DNA of 64,000 bases from an uncultured Oscillospiraceae bacterium (GTDB lineage Bacteria > Bacillota > Clostridia > Oscillospirales > Oscillospiraceae): assembly GCA_934597585.1 (NCBI GenBank), contig CAKTSA010000003.1, positions 1 through 64,000 of the forward strand, read 5' to 3'. A model generated the notes under the pieces. It saw nothing but the letters and a program-made list of their open reading frames with translations, searched no databases and was not told the DNA's origin. The translations under genes and the position numbers were made by a program. Shown here in pieces: positions 7,501-15,394 of this stretch. Each line of letters starts with the position of its first letter. The stretch's first letter is position 1.

Positions 7501-9240
7501 GAGCTCCCAGTGACGGTAGGCGCGGACCCGGGTGGTGCCGGTGATGGCCTCGTAGCCGCTGGGATCCAGGTTCACCTGCAGGTCGGCCTCGTCACGGGTG
7601 GTAACTTGTGTACCCAGCTTGCTGGAATCGTGGGATACGCGGTCAGTAGGGGCATCCCCGGCAAAGGAGAGCTTCAGCTCGCCGGTCTTGCTCTGGCCGG
7701 CCAGCCAGCCCGCCTGGGTCACGTGAGTATCATCGCTGAGACGCCAGGTGTAGTTACCGTTGTCCTTAGAGATGGCGTACTCCGCAGACTTGGTCCCGTC
7801 GCCGTTGTCTTTCCAGTTTCCAATAGGCGTCACTTCCGTGGTATTGAAGTTGTTCCACTGGAAGTACATGCCGAAGGTGCTGTTCTGCGGAACTGTGACC
7901 TTCAGTGTGATTTCGGTGCCGATGGTCAGGTACTTGCTGCCCGCATTGGAGCTGGCCTTATAGGTCTGGTTGATGGTCTGGGTGAACATGTAGCCCTCGA
8001 TATCGGGATAGGCATAGAGGTTGTACAGGCAGGCGTTGCCGGCTGCGTACAGCACGGTGGGATAGTAGAAGTAGTTGCCCTTTTTATAGGCGTCACCCAT
8101 GACGGTGTCGCACTTCATGATGGGGCAGACCACGCGGATATGATACTCGTCAGCGGTAAAATAGGTATTATTTGTCTTTTTGCTGTTGACGTAGTAAGAG
8201 TAACACTGCAAATAGATACTGTTGCCGCCGCCCGCGCCGCCGTCTACGTTCTTGTCGGTGGGCAGATCCAGCGTCATGCCGCCCAGCGCCACGTCATACG
8301 CGCCGGTATCGGCATTCTTGGCAAAGGCCCGGTAGGCGTAGCGGCCTGCCGCCAGCTTGGCGTAGAACATCTGGTAGTTGTTGACCAGCTTGCCCATGGC
8401 GGGATCATATTCCTCCTCGCCCTCGGGCAGGGTGCTGGTGAAGTTGCTGTACAGGAATGCATCCTTGATCTCGTCGCCCAGCTTCTCGCTGCCGTCGGCG
8501 TCCTGGGTAACGTTGTACAGCTTGATGACGGGATAGCCGCCGATGTAGTCCTTACCCACAAAGAAGCTGAACTCCATGGTGGGGGTGTCCTCCACCGTCA
8601 GCGTCAGCGTCCAGGTGTCCTCGGAGAAATTCACACCGTCGTGGGAGGCATAGAAGCGGTAGACATACTTACCGGCCGCCGTCTCGGTGAGCTGGATGGT
8701 GGTGCCGCCAAAGAGAGCCTCGGTGAAATGGTTCATTTCGCCCCAGGTTTGGCCGCCATCGGTAGAGCGCTGATAGTAATAGTCCGTGTAGTTCAGCGTC
8801 TGGCCCTCCACAGGGGCGAAGACCTTGCCGGTCTGCAGATCGCTCAGCAGATAGGCCTTGCCGGTCATAACGGTGGCGCTGGTCTCGGCAGGATAGCCCT
8901 CCTTCCGGGTGGGCACAGCCACGGCGGCAGGGGTCTCGTCGCCGTTGGTCTCCTGGCCCTCCTGCTGACCCTCCTGCTGCTTGTTCTCGCCGCCGGTGGT
9001 ATTGGCGTCGTCCTTGCCGTTCTCGGTGGGGTTGGCGCCGTCCTTGCCGTTCTCGGTGGGGTTGGCGCCGCCGTTATCCACGGGGTCGGTGTTCTTGTCG
9101 GGGTCGGAAACGCCGTTTCCGCCCTCAGTGATGGTGGTCTGCGGATCGTCTGCCCAGGCCGACACGGTGACATTGCCCATCAGGGACAGCACCATGGTCA
9201 GCGCCAGCAGCAGAGACAGCAGCCGTTTGCTTTTCTTCAT
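4585..9240 (-). CDS. Large cell-surface protein with GLUG-type repeats and helical repeats (1551 aa)
   Basis: The protein has a signal peptide (MKKSKRLLSLLLALTMVLSL, cleaved near VSAWA), then a low-complexity stretch with short tandem copies of NPTENGKD. Beta-rich Ig-like regions follow to about residue 1050. A GLUG-like section (about 1090-1240; repeats of GGIAGY and NCYSxGDV) comes next, then three roughly 50-residue helical repeats of the pattern IGxVxxDSxxKIxxAKxAYxxLTxxQK (about 1310-1480). The C-terminus reads SANTGDDS, a hydrophobic span and RKRRENA, which resembles a degenerate sortase signal. It is the first gene after the compact cobalamin riboswitch at 9367-9479, so it should be made when cobalamin is scarce. 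No enzyme domain is visible; adhesion or cobamide capture at the wall is inferred. Confidence 0.85.
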   Translation of the reverse strand: MKKSKRLLSLLLALTMVLSLMGNVTVSAWADDPQTTITEGGNGVSDPDKNTDPVDNGGANPTENGKDGANPTENGKDDANTTGGENKQQEGQQEGQETNGDETPAAVAVPTRKEGYPAETSATVMTGKAYLLSDLQTGKVFAPVEGQTLNYTDYYYQRSTDGGQTWGEMNHFTEALFGGTTIQLTETAAGKYVYRFYASHDGVNFSEDTWTLTLTVEDTPTMEFSFFVGKDYIGGYPVIKLYNVTQDADGSEKLGDEIKDAFLYSNFTSTLPEGEEEYDPAMGKLVNNYQMFYAKLAAGRYAYRAFAKNADTGAYDVALGGMTLDLPTDKNVDGGAGGGNSIYLQCYSYYVNSKKTNNTYFTADEYHIRVVCPIMKCDTVMGDAYKKGNYFYYPTVLYAAGNACLYNLYAYPDIEGYMFTQTINQTYKASSNAGSKYLTIGTEITLKVTVPQNSTFGMYFQWNNFNTTEVTPIGNWKDNGDGTKSAEYAISKDNGNYTWRLSDDTHVTQAGWLAGQSKTGELKLSFAGDAPTDRVSHDSSKLGTQVTTRDEADLQVNLDPSGYEAITGTTRVRAYRHWELINSDTANIMVEPDFHWKVLGSGDATITTVNGGNANANWADITPGTQDSIIAVYYDSVDVNHGSYGSHGGLFPATNPERVGVMVVGGTGVQHGTADADVDFNMAAGAKLTRSEDWDYNYDTWFYGANETNPALDFAVKATGGVTVEYAIVTTTSGMNSTVSKFDPVTAGADGRYTVPLSGFNTAGTNGGTVIIKMTDSTGVSYRLVRVAKVTVKSENISNPGERIMPGDQVKLSFDGMYRIVNKISGIFNPLQFAPTYYDTSGNTYKGSLGQYQKMDNTSFTVTIPEAVTFADGASTTEFTLTDGYTFGTMFAAANPFSTLYEMTDTGAGTNFNAVMVSYYISHYADAVITVYQKATYSVKLDIVDESGKTVEGAEVTLVDRNGKTVTLNEDGTYNLGYGPYTYKLVKDGYVVTRGSFTLGSADAAKVNNGVLTIKTAAMPKAGANPWDGKTKTEPQKDANGVYQIGTGAELAWFAANGSSANAKLTADIDLAGFDWTPLNKFYGTFDGNGHWIKNLYINSTSYPVGLFGYVKTGAKVMNLGVTGNVTTTNASYGQSGGIAGYLEDKALIANCYSAVNVTGKYGGGIAGYTAGGASIINCYASGDIATTSKNECYLGGICGSNFSYTNGATLKNCYSIGDVIGTSGNASYLGGLSPSNKDANYEGNCFYLEGTVTKKSPKYGITGKGTAVSVAEMRGAIKANDHPFKDQMLAALAVREQELADQAAAAAVIAKINAIGEVTLDSESKIQAARAAYDALSDAQKLLVDNYKTLTAAETKLAQLKKDAADQAAAKAVEDQINAIGKVDQDSKAKINAAKEALEALTTEQKALVSAAAKQTLADAEAALAAAEKIGAIGTVSKDSKDKIDEAKKAYGDLTDAQKELLTDAVKKTLTDAEARYTELTQPKPSQGTGGGFGNSSTKKDDAKKNDAKTDDTTKSANTGDDSQLTLWLGGAVLSAAALVIISRKRRENA

Positions 9241-9282
9241 GTGTTCTGGTTCCTTTCTTGTGATTTTTCTCTATATAAAGCC

Positions 9283-9362
9283 TTTCGGCAGAAAGCACAT
9301 GCGCTGCTCCTGCCGAAATCGTCTCATGGCCGATCTGACAGCATCCCGATACAGGCAGGAGC
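9283..9362 (-). promoter_or_regulatory. Expression platform of cobalamin riboswitch 2: two exclusive hairpins
   Basis: Segment 9354-9362 can pair with 9306-9314 (GCTCCTGCC/GGCAGGAGC), while 9310-9318 can pair with 9283-9291 (TTTCGGCAG/CTGCCGAAA). The two pairings share bases 9310-9314, so they cannot form together. The second hairpin is followed on the minus strand by GGCTTTATAT, a weak terminator-like tail. This is what a ligand-controlled switch should look like. Confidence 0.6.
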
Positions 9363-9366
9363 TTTT

Positions 9367-9479
9367 CCGGACGGCCCTGGGCGTATCTGACTTATCCCTG
9401 ATGGGCTTCACAGTGACCTGTTCGCGGGGCTTTGCACCCCATTCCGCCTCCGGCGCACTGCGCCGGGCGGGCCGTCCGG
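9367..9479 (-). ncRNA. Compact cobalamin riboswitch
   Basis: Read on the minus strand, a perfect 10-bp P1 stem (9470-9479 with 9367-9376, CCGGACGGCC/GGCCGTCCGG) encloses the conserved core: GGTGCAAAGCCCCG (9425-9438), GTCACTGTGA (9409-9418) and AAGTCAGATACG (9382-9393). These match the catalytic-core motifs of cobalamin riboswitches. The RNA is only about 113 nt and lacks the large peripheral arm seen in the riboswitch at 23 kb, so it resembles the smaller cobalamin-II type. It sits between the 1960-aa gene and the 1551-aa gene and should repress the latter when cobalamin is plentiful. Confidence 0.8.
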
Positions 9480-9497
9480 TATGAAGTTGTATGTCCG

Positions 9498-12400
9498 TCA
9501 GCTTACGGTGACCCGGGCTGTGGCCGGCGCGTAGCAGGCCTCACTGGTGCCCGCGCTGGCGTCGAAGGCCACCAGATAGTACAGGCCCTTCTTTGTAAAT
9601 TCACGGCGGTACGCGGCGCCCTCTCCCTCCAGGACGTCCACGATCCTCCAGTCCTCGTCGTAGACGTACACCGTCAGACCCGCAATGTCCTGGGTGGTCT
9701 CTCCGCCGCCGTCCGCCACGGACTGGGTATCATACTTCAGCGTTCTGAAGTCCAGCGTCTCCCCGGCCGTCAGCGCATAGCTGTCCTGGTCGAAGCAGGC
9801 GAACGCGCCCCGATGATAGAAGCTCCAGTCGCTGAACATGGCCAGGTCGATGACATCGCCATCCTTCAGCAGGATGTAGTCGGCGGTGGCGCCCCAGCCG
9901 GGGCTCTGCAGCGGGTACACATGGTTGCGGAAGTACATCAGGTTCTGGTCATGGCCCCAGAAATTCTCCATATACAGGTGGGTGGCCGAGCCGGAGATCT
10001 CCAGCGTACTGAATTCCCCGCCGATACCCGACCAGGGATCCCCGCCCCGCAGATCCTGATACACATCCTGGGTATAGTTGCTGATGCTTCCCCGGATAGT
10101 CTGTCTGCCGTGGGTCACGTCCGCCGGGTCATAGCCCTGGCAGTACACACCCAGCAGGTACAGGTACAGATGCAGCAGCGTGGGCCGCCGCACCACGGTC
10201 TCGTTGATATAATCCCCCTGGCCGCCGTCCGTCCCAAAGCGCTTGAATTCGCTCAGCTCCTGCACGTCCAGGTCAAAGTAGGGCAGCTCCACCTCCAGGT
10301 TGGCCAGCACCGTGCGGTTCCTGTCATTGCCCACCAGCGGGACGCCGTCGTTGGACACGGTGACATATACCTTCACGCTGTCGGCGGGGCTCTCGTCATA
10401 GCCGTACTGCCGCTCGTCGCCGGGGTCGCCCTGGATGACCGTCACCGTCAGCGCATAGCGGCACGACACCGTCTTGTCCTGCTGGCAGACCGCCGTGATG
10501 GTCAACGGATAATCCCCCATCCTGGGGTTGGTAAAGACCAGATACCACTTGCCGTCGCCATCCAGAAAGACCTTGGTGTGCTCGCCGTAGTCGCCGTTGG
10601 CCAGCGTATAGACCACGTCGTGGCCGCAGTCGGTAAACACGTCCGCCATGGCCAGCCGGTACTCCTGGCCCTGCTTCACCTTGGCGCTCTGGGGCGTGGA
10701 GGACTTCACCGCAATCGCGTGGGTATCGCCGCTGGGCACATCCCATTTGCCGCAGGTCAGGAAGCTGTACAGCGCCTGCATGTCCAGGGCGTCCACCTTG
10801 CTGTCCTGATTGCAGTTGGCCCGGTTATACATGTTCAGGTCAACGTTGGTCCGGATGCCGCTGCAGATCTCATACAGCAGCTGCAGGTCGTACACATCCA
10901 CCTGCGTGTCGCCGTTCACGTCACCCCGGGGATACTCCGCCGGCGTAACCTCCAGCGGTATGGTAACGCCCTCTGCCGCCGGGATCTCCCCGCCCTGCTC
11001 ATCGCTCTGATACATCAGCGGCGCAAACCGGATGGCAAAGCCCTCGCCGTCCGCCTCGCTGACGGTTTTGTTGAAGGTGAAATAGGTGATGGTCTTGCCG
11101 TTGATCTCCCGGCTCACCGGCAGCGTGCGCTCCGTGCCGTTGCTGTAGTGGACCGTCAGCAGCATGCCGGTGGGGTCAAAGTCCTCTCCGGCGGTATACG
11201 CCGTCTTTTCGGGCCCCTGGGCCACCGTGATGCGCTTCACCGTGCTGGTCAGCGCCATCAGGTTGGCCGAGTCATTTTTGAAGAACAGCGTGCCGTATCC
11301 GTCCGTAATGGGCGAGCAGATGGCGTATTCGCTCTGCCCATCCGACGGGGTGAACAGGGCATAGGCCGCATTCACCGTTTTGGTAACGCCCTGCACCTGG
11401 TAGCTCTCGGCGGTGACCAGGCTGGGGCTGGTCTGGCCGGGCGCATCCTCCAGCATGCGCAGCGTGCCGGGGGTGTAGTTGTCAAAGAAGTAGACGTACA
11501 CCTTGTCGCCGTACCCCTTGGTCAGCAGACCGGAGGTCTGGGGATAGCCCCGGGTGGGGACCTTGTAGGCAATGCCCCAGGAGGCCAGGTCGATCACCGT
11601 GATATTGTGGCCGGAATACGCCCCGAACTGCGACGTGCCGGACACCCCGATATAGGCCCGCCCGTTGTACAGCACCGGCGTGCAGGTGCTCATGGGCGGC
11701 TTGCTGGTGTCGCTGCTGTAGTTGTCCAGGCGCAGCTCCTGCTTGTCGGTGATCTTCCAGCTGCCGTCCACCTGCTGCTCCACCGCCACCGAGTAGAAGC
11801 ACCCGCCCTTGGAGGTGAAGTAGAACCGCCCCTCATACCGGGCGATATTGCAGCGGATGTCGCCCCGCAGACCGCTCAGCGTATCCATCACCTTTCCGGT
11901 CCTGGGGTCGATGCACAGCAGCGATGCGGACTCCTGCAGATAGGAGATGTCTCCGTCGTCGGTGCCCACCAGCAGGAAGTCGTCGCTCACATAGGCGCCC
12001 GCCCAGTAGAAGCCGCCGGCCGAGGTGTGGGTCCACCGGGCCAGCTTCGGCTCCAGCGTCTGGCTGGGGTCCTCATCGGTCGCCGACAGGCACACATAGC
12101 TGGCGTCCGCCGTCTCGCTGTTCCAGAAGCCGGTGTATACATATCCCGCGTGATACGTCAGCGGGCAGTTGGGCTGCCCCTTCAGCGGGTCCTGATACAG
12201 CCACAGTGACTGCAGCGTCTTCGCGTCAAAGGCCTGCACCACGCCGTCCTTCAGCGCCACGAACAGCATCCCGTCGCCAAAGGTGGCGGAGTTGATGGCA
12301 AAGCTGGAGGCGCAGTACATCTCGCCTGTGGCCACCACCGTTCCCGTAATGGACTCCACCTTGAACAGCTTCGTGCCGCTGTACACGATCAGGTAGTCCA

Positions 12401-15380
12401 CGCCGCCCTCGGCGATCAGGATGGGGCAGCTCAGCGCGGTGGAGCTGTAGCCCTTGCCCAGCTGGTTGGCCCAGCTCAGCACCGCCGTCTTCCGTGAGAT
12501 GGGCGTTTTCACGTCCACCACGCCGTTGGCCTCCGCATTGCCCCGGAAGGAGGGCCACGCGGAGCTGACGCCGTTGTTCTTCGACGCGCTGTCCGCCGCC
12601 TTTTCCAGCGTGATGGTCAGCCGGGCATTCTTCTCGCCGGCCCGGAAGGTCAGCTTGTCGCCCTTATAGCCGGCACAGGTGGTCACACAGTCATAGAACA
12701 GCCCTCCCACCAGCTGGAAGGCCCCGTTCTCGTCCGGCCACACCCGGCTGTTGCTCCGTTTGTCATAGAGGGCCGCCATCGCCTCGCCGACGGCCTGTCC
12801 GCCGCCGTCCACCACCTGCACAGTGGTGGCCACCGGCGCACCCTTTTTCAGCGTGACCGCATAGGTCACGGCGTCCTTTGCCTCCGGGCTACACGCCTGC
12901 AGCCGGAATGTCTCCGCCTCCCGGGTCTCATCCAGGGGCAGGACGATGGTGGTGGTCAGCAGGGGCTTCTCCGTCTCCGGATCGGTGTCGGGCGCACAGT
13001 CCCGGCCGTCCAGCCGCACCGTGTAGCCCGCAAAGGGCACGCGGACCGTCAGCACCGCCTCCGCCGCCGAGCGCACCACCGTGGTGCTGTACGCGCTCAC
13101 CTCCGGATCGAAGCTGTCGTCCTCCGTCTCCGCTCCGTCCTCCATCTGATAGAGCGCCACCCGGCTCTCGTCCACCGTCAGCGTCACGTTCTCCAGCGTC
13201 AGCTCCCTGGCAAACGCGATCTCATAGTCCTGATAGTATTCCACAGCGCTTCCGCTGCTCTGCTCCGTCCGATAGACCCGCACCGTGACCAGCTGTTCCG
13301 CGGCCCCGCTCTGCAGGCAGCCGCTCAGCTGGTTGACGGTCTGGCCGCCGCCCTTGAGGGCCGTCTCGCTGCCCCCATACCGGGCCGTGAGCCTGTCGCC
13401 CTCCTGCGCGGCCGCCCAGACGAACAGCGTCCGGTAGACGTCCTTGATCACGGCGTCATACCGGTGCGTCTCCGTCCGGAAGTCCTCCGCCGCCAGATAC
13501 TTGTCGCTCTTCTCCTTGTTGTTGGCCGAGGCCAGCATCAGCTCCGTCAGCCAGTCCTCCGCCACCGGCGCGGCGGCCTCCACCGTCATTCCGGCGCCAT
13601 CCTGCGGCACCGTAAAGCTGCCGCGGGCGTGGTACCACACGTCCTTTGTGGTGATATAGGTATACAGCTGGCCGGGGGTCAGGGGATACACGCCGCTCTC
13701 ATCGGCTCCCACCTCCGCGCCGGCGGGATTGTACACCTTCACCGTGACCCCCGCATCGCAGGCGATCCTCACCGGCACCGCCTTCTGGCGGGTAAAGGTG
13801 ATGGTATAGACCTTCTCCCGTCCGCTCTCCATGGCCACGGCGACTTCGGCCGTCGTTTCGCCGCTCTCCCCCAGGGCCAGGGTGTAGCTGCCGTCCGTCA
13901 GCGCCTCGCCGTTCACGGTGACGGCATAATCCCCGCCGCCGAAGCAGGACGGCGTCAGCACCACCTCACCTGCGGTGACGGTGCATTCATATTGGGTCTG
14001 CGCACTGGAAAAGCCGATGTCCTGTGGGATCTGATCCGCCGTCACCAGCAGCGCGCACAGGGTGGGGGTACGCTCCAGCGTCACCTCCCACGCCTGGTAC
14101 ATGGTGTAGCCATCCACTGCGGCCCGGGCCTCCAGCCGGAGGGTATTGCCCGCCGCGCCTGCGTCCACCACATCGTTCAGCGTCCGCTGGGTGGACTGCC
14201 ACAGGCGGTTCAGGTTGGCCTCCTCGCCCCGCTCCTTGCCGTACACGTCGGTGTACAGCGCATAGGGCCGCAGCTCGCTGCCCGCCCACTGGTACTGCTC
14301 CCCGCTCTCGGACAGCACCGCGTCAGCGCCGGGCACAGCGTAGAGATACACGCCGCCCCGCCGCTCCACCGTGTCGGGCAGCAGCACTGTGGTGGCGTGG
14401 TCGCCGCCCTCTTCGGCGGGATAGGCGTCCCGCTCCGGGTCGCCCTCAGCGGGCAGCAACAGCGGCGCCGCGATCCACTCCTTGCCCCGGGGAACGCACA
14501 GCGCCTCCACAGTCTCTCCCGCCACCGAGACGGCGCCGGTCTCATCCACCGTCATCTCGCCGCCGGCGCCGTTGTACCCGGCGGTCAGCGTAAAGGTATA
14601 CGTACCGGCCGCCAGCGCCGCCGTATCACCGGCGGCAAATTCGGCCCGGTTGCCGTAGGGGTCCTCCGCCGTAAAGGTATAGTCCGTCAGCGCTTCGCCG
14701 TCCAGACCCAGAAATGCCAGCAGCAGCGGCCGCTTATCCGCCGCCTCGTACTGCTGATAGGCGTCCATCCTGTCGTTCAGCGCCTGGCCCAGCGCGGCGT
14801 AGTCGCCGCCGGATACCAGCGCCTGGCTGGCCGCGTCATACTGGGCCTGGGCAAATTTCTGCAGCTGGGGCTTCTCCTGCCCCGCCTGCTGCCACTGCAG
14901 CATGGCGCAGGCCATCTCATACAGCGCCCCGGCCTGCGCGTCGTCCACCTCCCGGGTGACGAACATCATCGCCGCGATCTCGTCGGCCTGACGGCTCAGG
15001 TCATAGCCGCCCTTCTCGTCGCAGCGGATAAACTGCCCCTGGCTGTCATCGATCATTCCGATAAGCCCGTCGCCCGTCTCCGGGTCCATCCCGGTAAAGG
15101 TATGACCGCTGGCCGCCAGCGCCTGGGCGATGGTCTGGCCGGGCTGATAGGCCACCTGCTCCGGCGCGATGATGACCCGGATCCCGTTGGCCGCCAGCAG
15201 CAGGAAGCTCTTCTCCTCCCCGGCGATCTCCGCGGCCTCCGTTGTCTCTCCGGCAGTTTCCGCCGCCGTGGAAACGGCGCTCTCCTGCCGGGTCGTCAGC
15301 GCCTCGGCCCACACGGCGGTGGGGATCAGAGACAATGTCATGACCAGCGCCATGAAAAGCGATACGATCCGTTTTTTCAC
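9498..15380 (-). CDS. Giant secreted protein with beta-propeller and dockerin-like repeat (1960 aa)
   Basis: The protein starts VKKRIVSLFMALVMTLSLIP with a signal peptide cleaved near VWAEA. I chose the GTG at 15380 because AAGGAGG stands 9 nt before it. The first 900 residues are beta-sandwich, cadherin-like and Ig-like modules. Residues of about 940-1385 look like a PQQ-type beta-propeller (SWANQLGKG, VESITGTVVATGE, FDAKTLQSLW, IDPRTGKVMDTL). An Ig-like module follows, then a dockerin type I-like pair near 1485-1550 (GDVNGDTQVDVYDLQLL and CNQDSKVDALDMQAL). A C-terminal region with YILLKDGDVIDL looks DUF4430-like. No membrane anchor is obvious, so dockerin-type docking could hold it at the surface. 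The setting under a cobalamin riboswitch suggests cobamide capture; in Bacteroides the surface B12 binder BtuG is also a beta-propeller. Confidence 0.85.
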   Translation of the reverse strand: MKKRIVSLFMALVMTLSLIPTAVWAEALTTRQESAVSTAAETAGETTEAAEIAGEEKSFLLLAANGIRVIIAPEQVAYQPGQTIAQALAASGHTFTGMDPETGDGLIGMIDDSQGQFIRCDEKGGYDLSRQADEIAAMMFVTREVDDAQAGALYEMACAMLQWQQAGQEKPQLQKFAQAQYDAASQALVSGGDYAALGQALNDRMDAYQQYEAADKRPLLLAFLGLDGEALTDYTFTAEDPYGNRAEFAAGDTAALAAGTYTFTLTAGYNGAGGEMTVDETGAVSVAGETVEALCVPRGKEWIAAPLLLPAEGDPERDAYPAEEGGDHATTVLLPDTVERRGGVYLYAVPGADAVLSESGEQYQWAGSELRPYALYTDVYGKERGEEANLNRLWQSTQRTLNDVVDAGAAGNTLRLEARAAVDGYTMYQAWEVTLERTPTLCALLVTADQIPQDIGFSSAQTQYECTVTAGEVVLTPSCFGGGDYAVTVNGEALTDGSYTLALGESGETTAEVAVAMESGREKVYTITFTRQKAVPVRIACDAGVTVKVYNPAGAEVGADESGVYPLTPGQLYTYITTKDVWYHARGSFTVPQDGAGMTVEAAAPVAEDWLTELMLASANNKEKSDKYLAAEDFRTETHRYDAVIKDVYRTLFVWAAAQEGDRLTARYGGSETALKGGGQTVNQLSGCLQSGAAEQLVTVRVYRTEQSSGSAVEYYQDYEIAFARELTLENVTLTVDESRVALYQMEDGAETEDDSFDPEVSAYSTTVVRSAAEAVLTVRVPFAGYTVRLDGRDCAPDTDPETEKPLLTTTIVLPLDETREAETFRLQACSPEAKDAVTYAVTLKKGAPVATTVQVVDGGGQAVGEAMAALYDKRSNSRVWPDENGAFQLVGGLFYDCVTTCAGYKGDKLTFRAGEKNARLTITLEKAADSASKNNGVSSAWPSFRGNAEANGVVDVKTPISRKTAVLSWANQLGKGYSSTALSCPILIAEGGVDYLIVYSGTKLFKVESITGTVVATGEMYCASSFAINSATFGDGMLFVALKDGVVQAFDAKTLQSLWLYQDPLKGQPNCPLTYHAGYVYTGFWNSETADASYVCLSATDEDPSQTLEPKLARWTHTSAGGFYWAGAYVSDDFLLVGTDDGDISYLQESASLLCIDPRTGKVMDTLSGLRGDIRCNIARYEGRFYFTSKGGCFYSVAVEQQVDGSWKITDKQELRLDNYSSDTSKPPMSTCTPVLYNGRAYIGVSGTSQFGAYSGHNITVIDLASWGIAYKVPTRGYPQTSGLLTKGYGDKVYVYFFDNYTPGTLRMLEDAPGQTSPSLVTAESYQVQGVTKTVNAAYALFTPSDGQSEYAICSPITDGYGTLFFKNDSANLMALTSTVKRITVAQGPEKTAYTAGEDFDPTGMLLTVHYSNGTERTLPVSREINGKTITYFTFNKTVSEADGEGFAIRFAPLMYQSDEQGGEIPAAEGVTIPLEVTPAEYPRGDVNGDTQVDVYDLQLLYEICSGIRTNVDLNMYNRANCNQDSKVDALDMQALYSFLTCGKWDVPSGDTHAIAVKSSTPQSAKVKQGQEYRLAMADVFTDCGHDVVYTLANGDYGEHTKVFLDGDGKWYLVFTNPRMGDYPLTITAVCQQDKTVSCRYALTVTVIQGDPGDERQYGYDESPADSVKVYVTVSNDGVPLVGNDRNRTVLANLEVELPYFDLDVQELSEFKRFGTDGGQGDYINETVVRRPTLLHLYLYLLGVYCQGYDPADVTHGRQTIRGSISNYTQDVYQDLRGGDPWSGIGGEFSTLEISGSATHLYMENFWGHDQNLMYFRNHVYPLQSPGWGATADYILLKDGDVIDLAMFSDWSFYHRGAFACFDQDSYALTAGETLDFRTLKYDTQSVADGGGETTQDIAGLTVYVYDEDWRIVDVLEGEGAAYRREFTKKGLYYLVAFDASAGTSEACYAPATARVTVS

Positions 15381-15394
15381 TCCGCTTTTCCTCC

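Noticed and set aside
5968..9390. Long open frame on the plus strand (over 1100 codons) opposite the 1551-aa protein gene
   Set aside because: It is antisense to a protein with clear signal peptide and repeats; it runs through the riboswitch, has no recognisable domains, and its composition (His/Gly/Val-rich) is typical of a shadow frame in GC-rich DNA.
9432..12209. Plus-strand frame opposite the giant beta-propeller protein
   Set aside because: No ribosome site or domain; it is the complementary frame of codon-biased GC-rich sequence.
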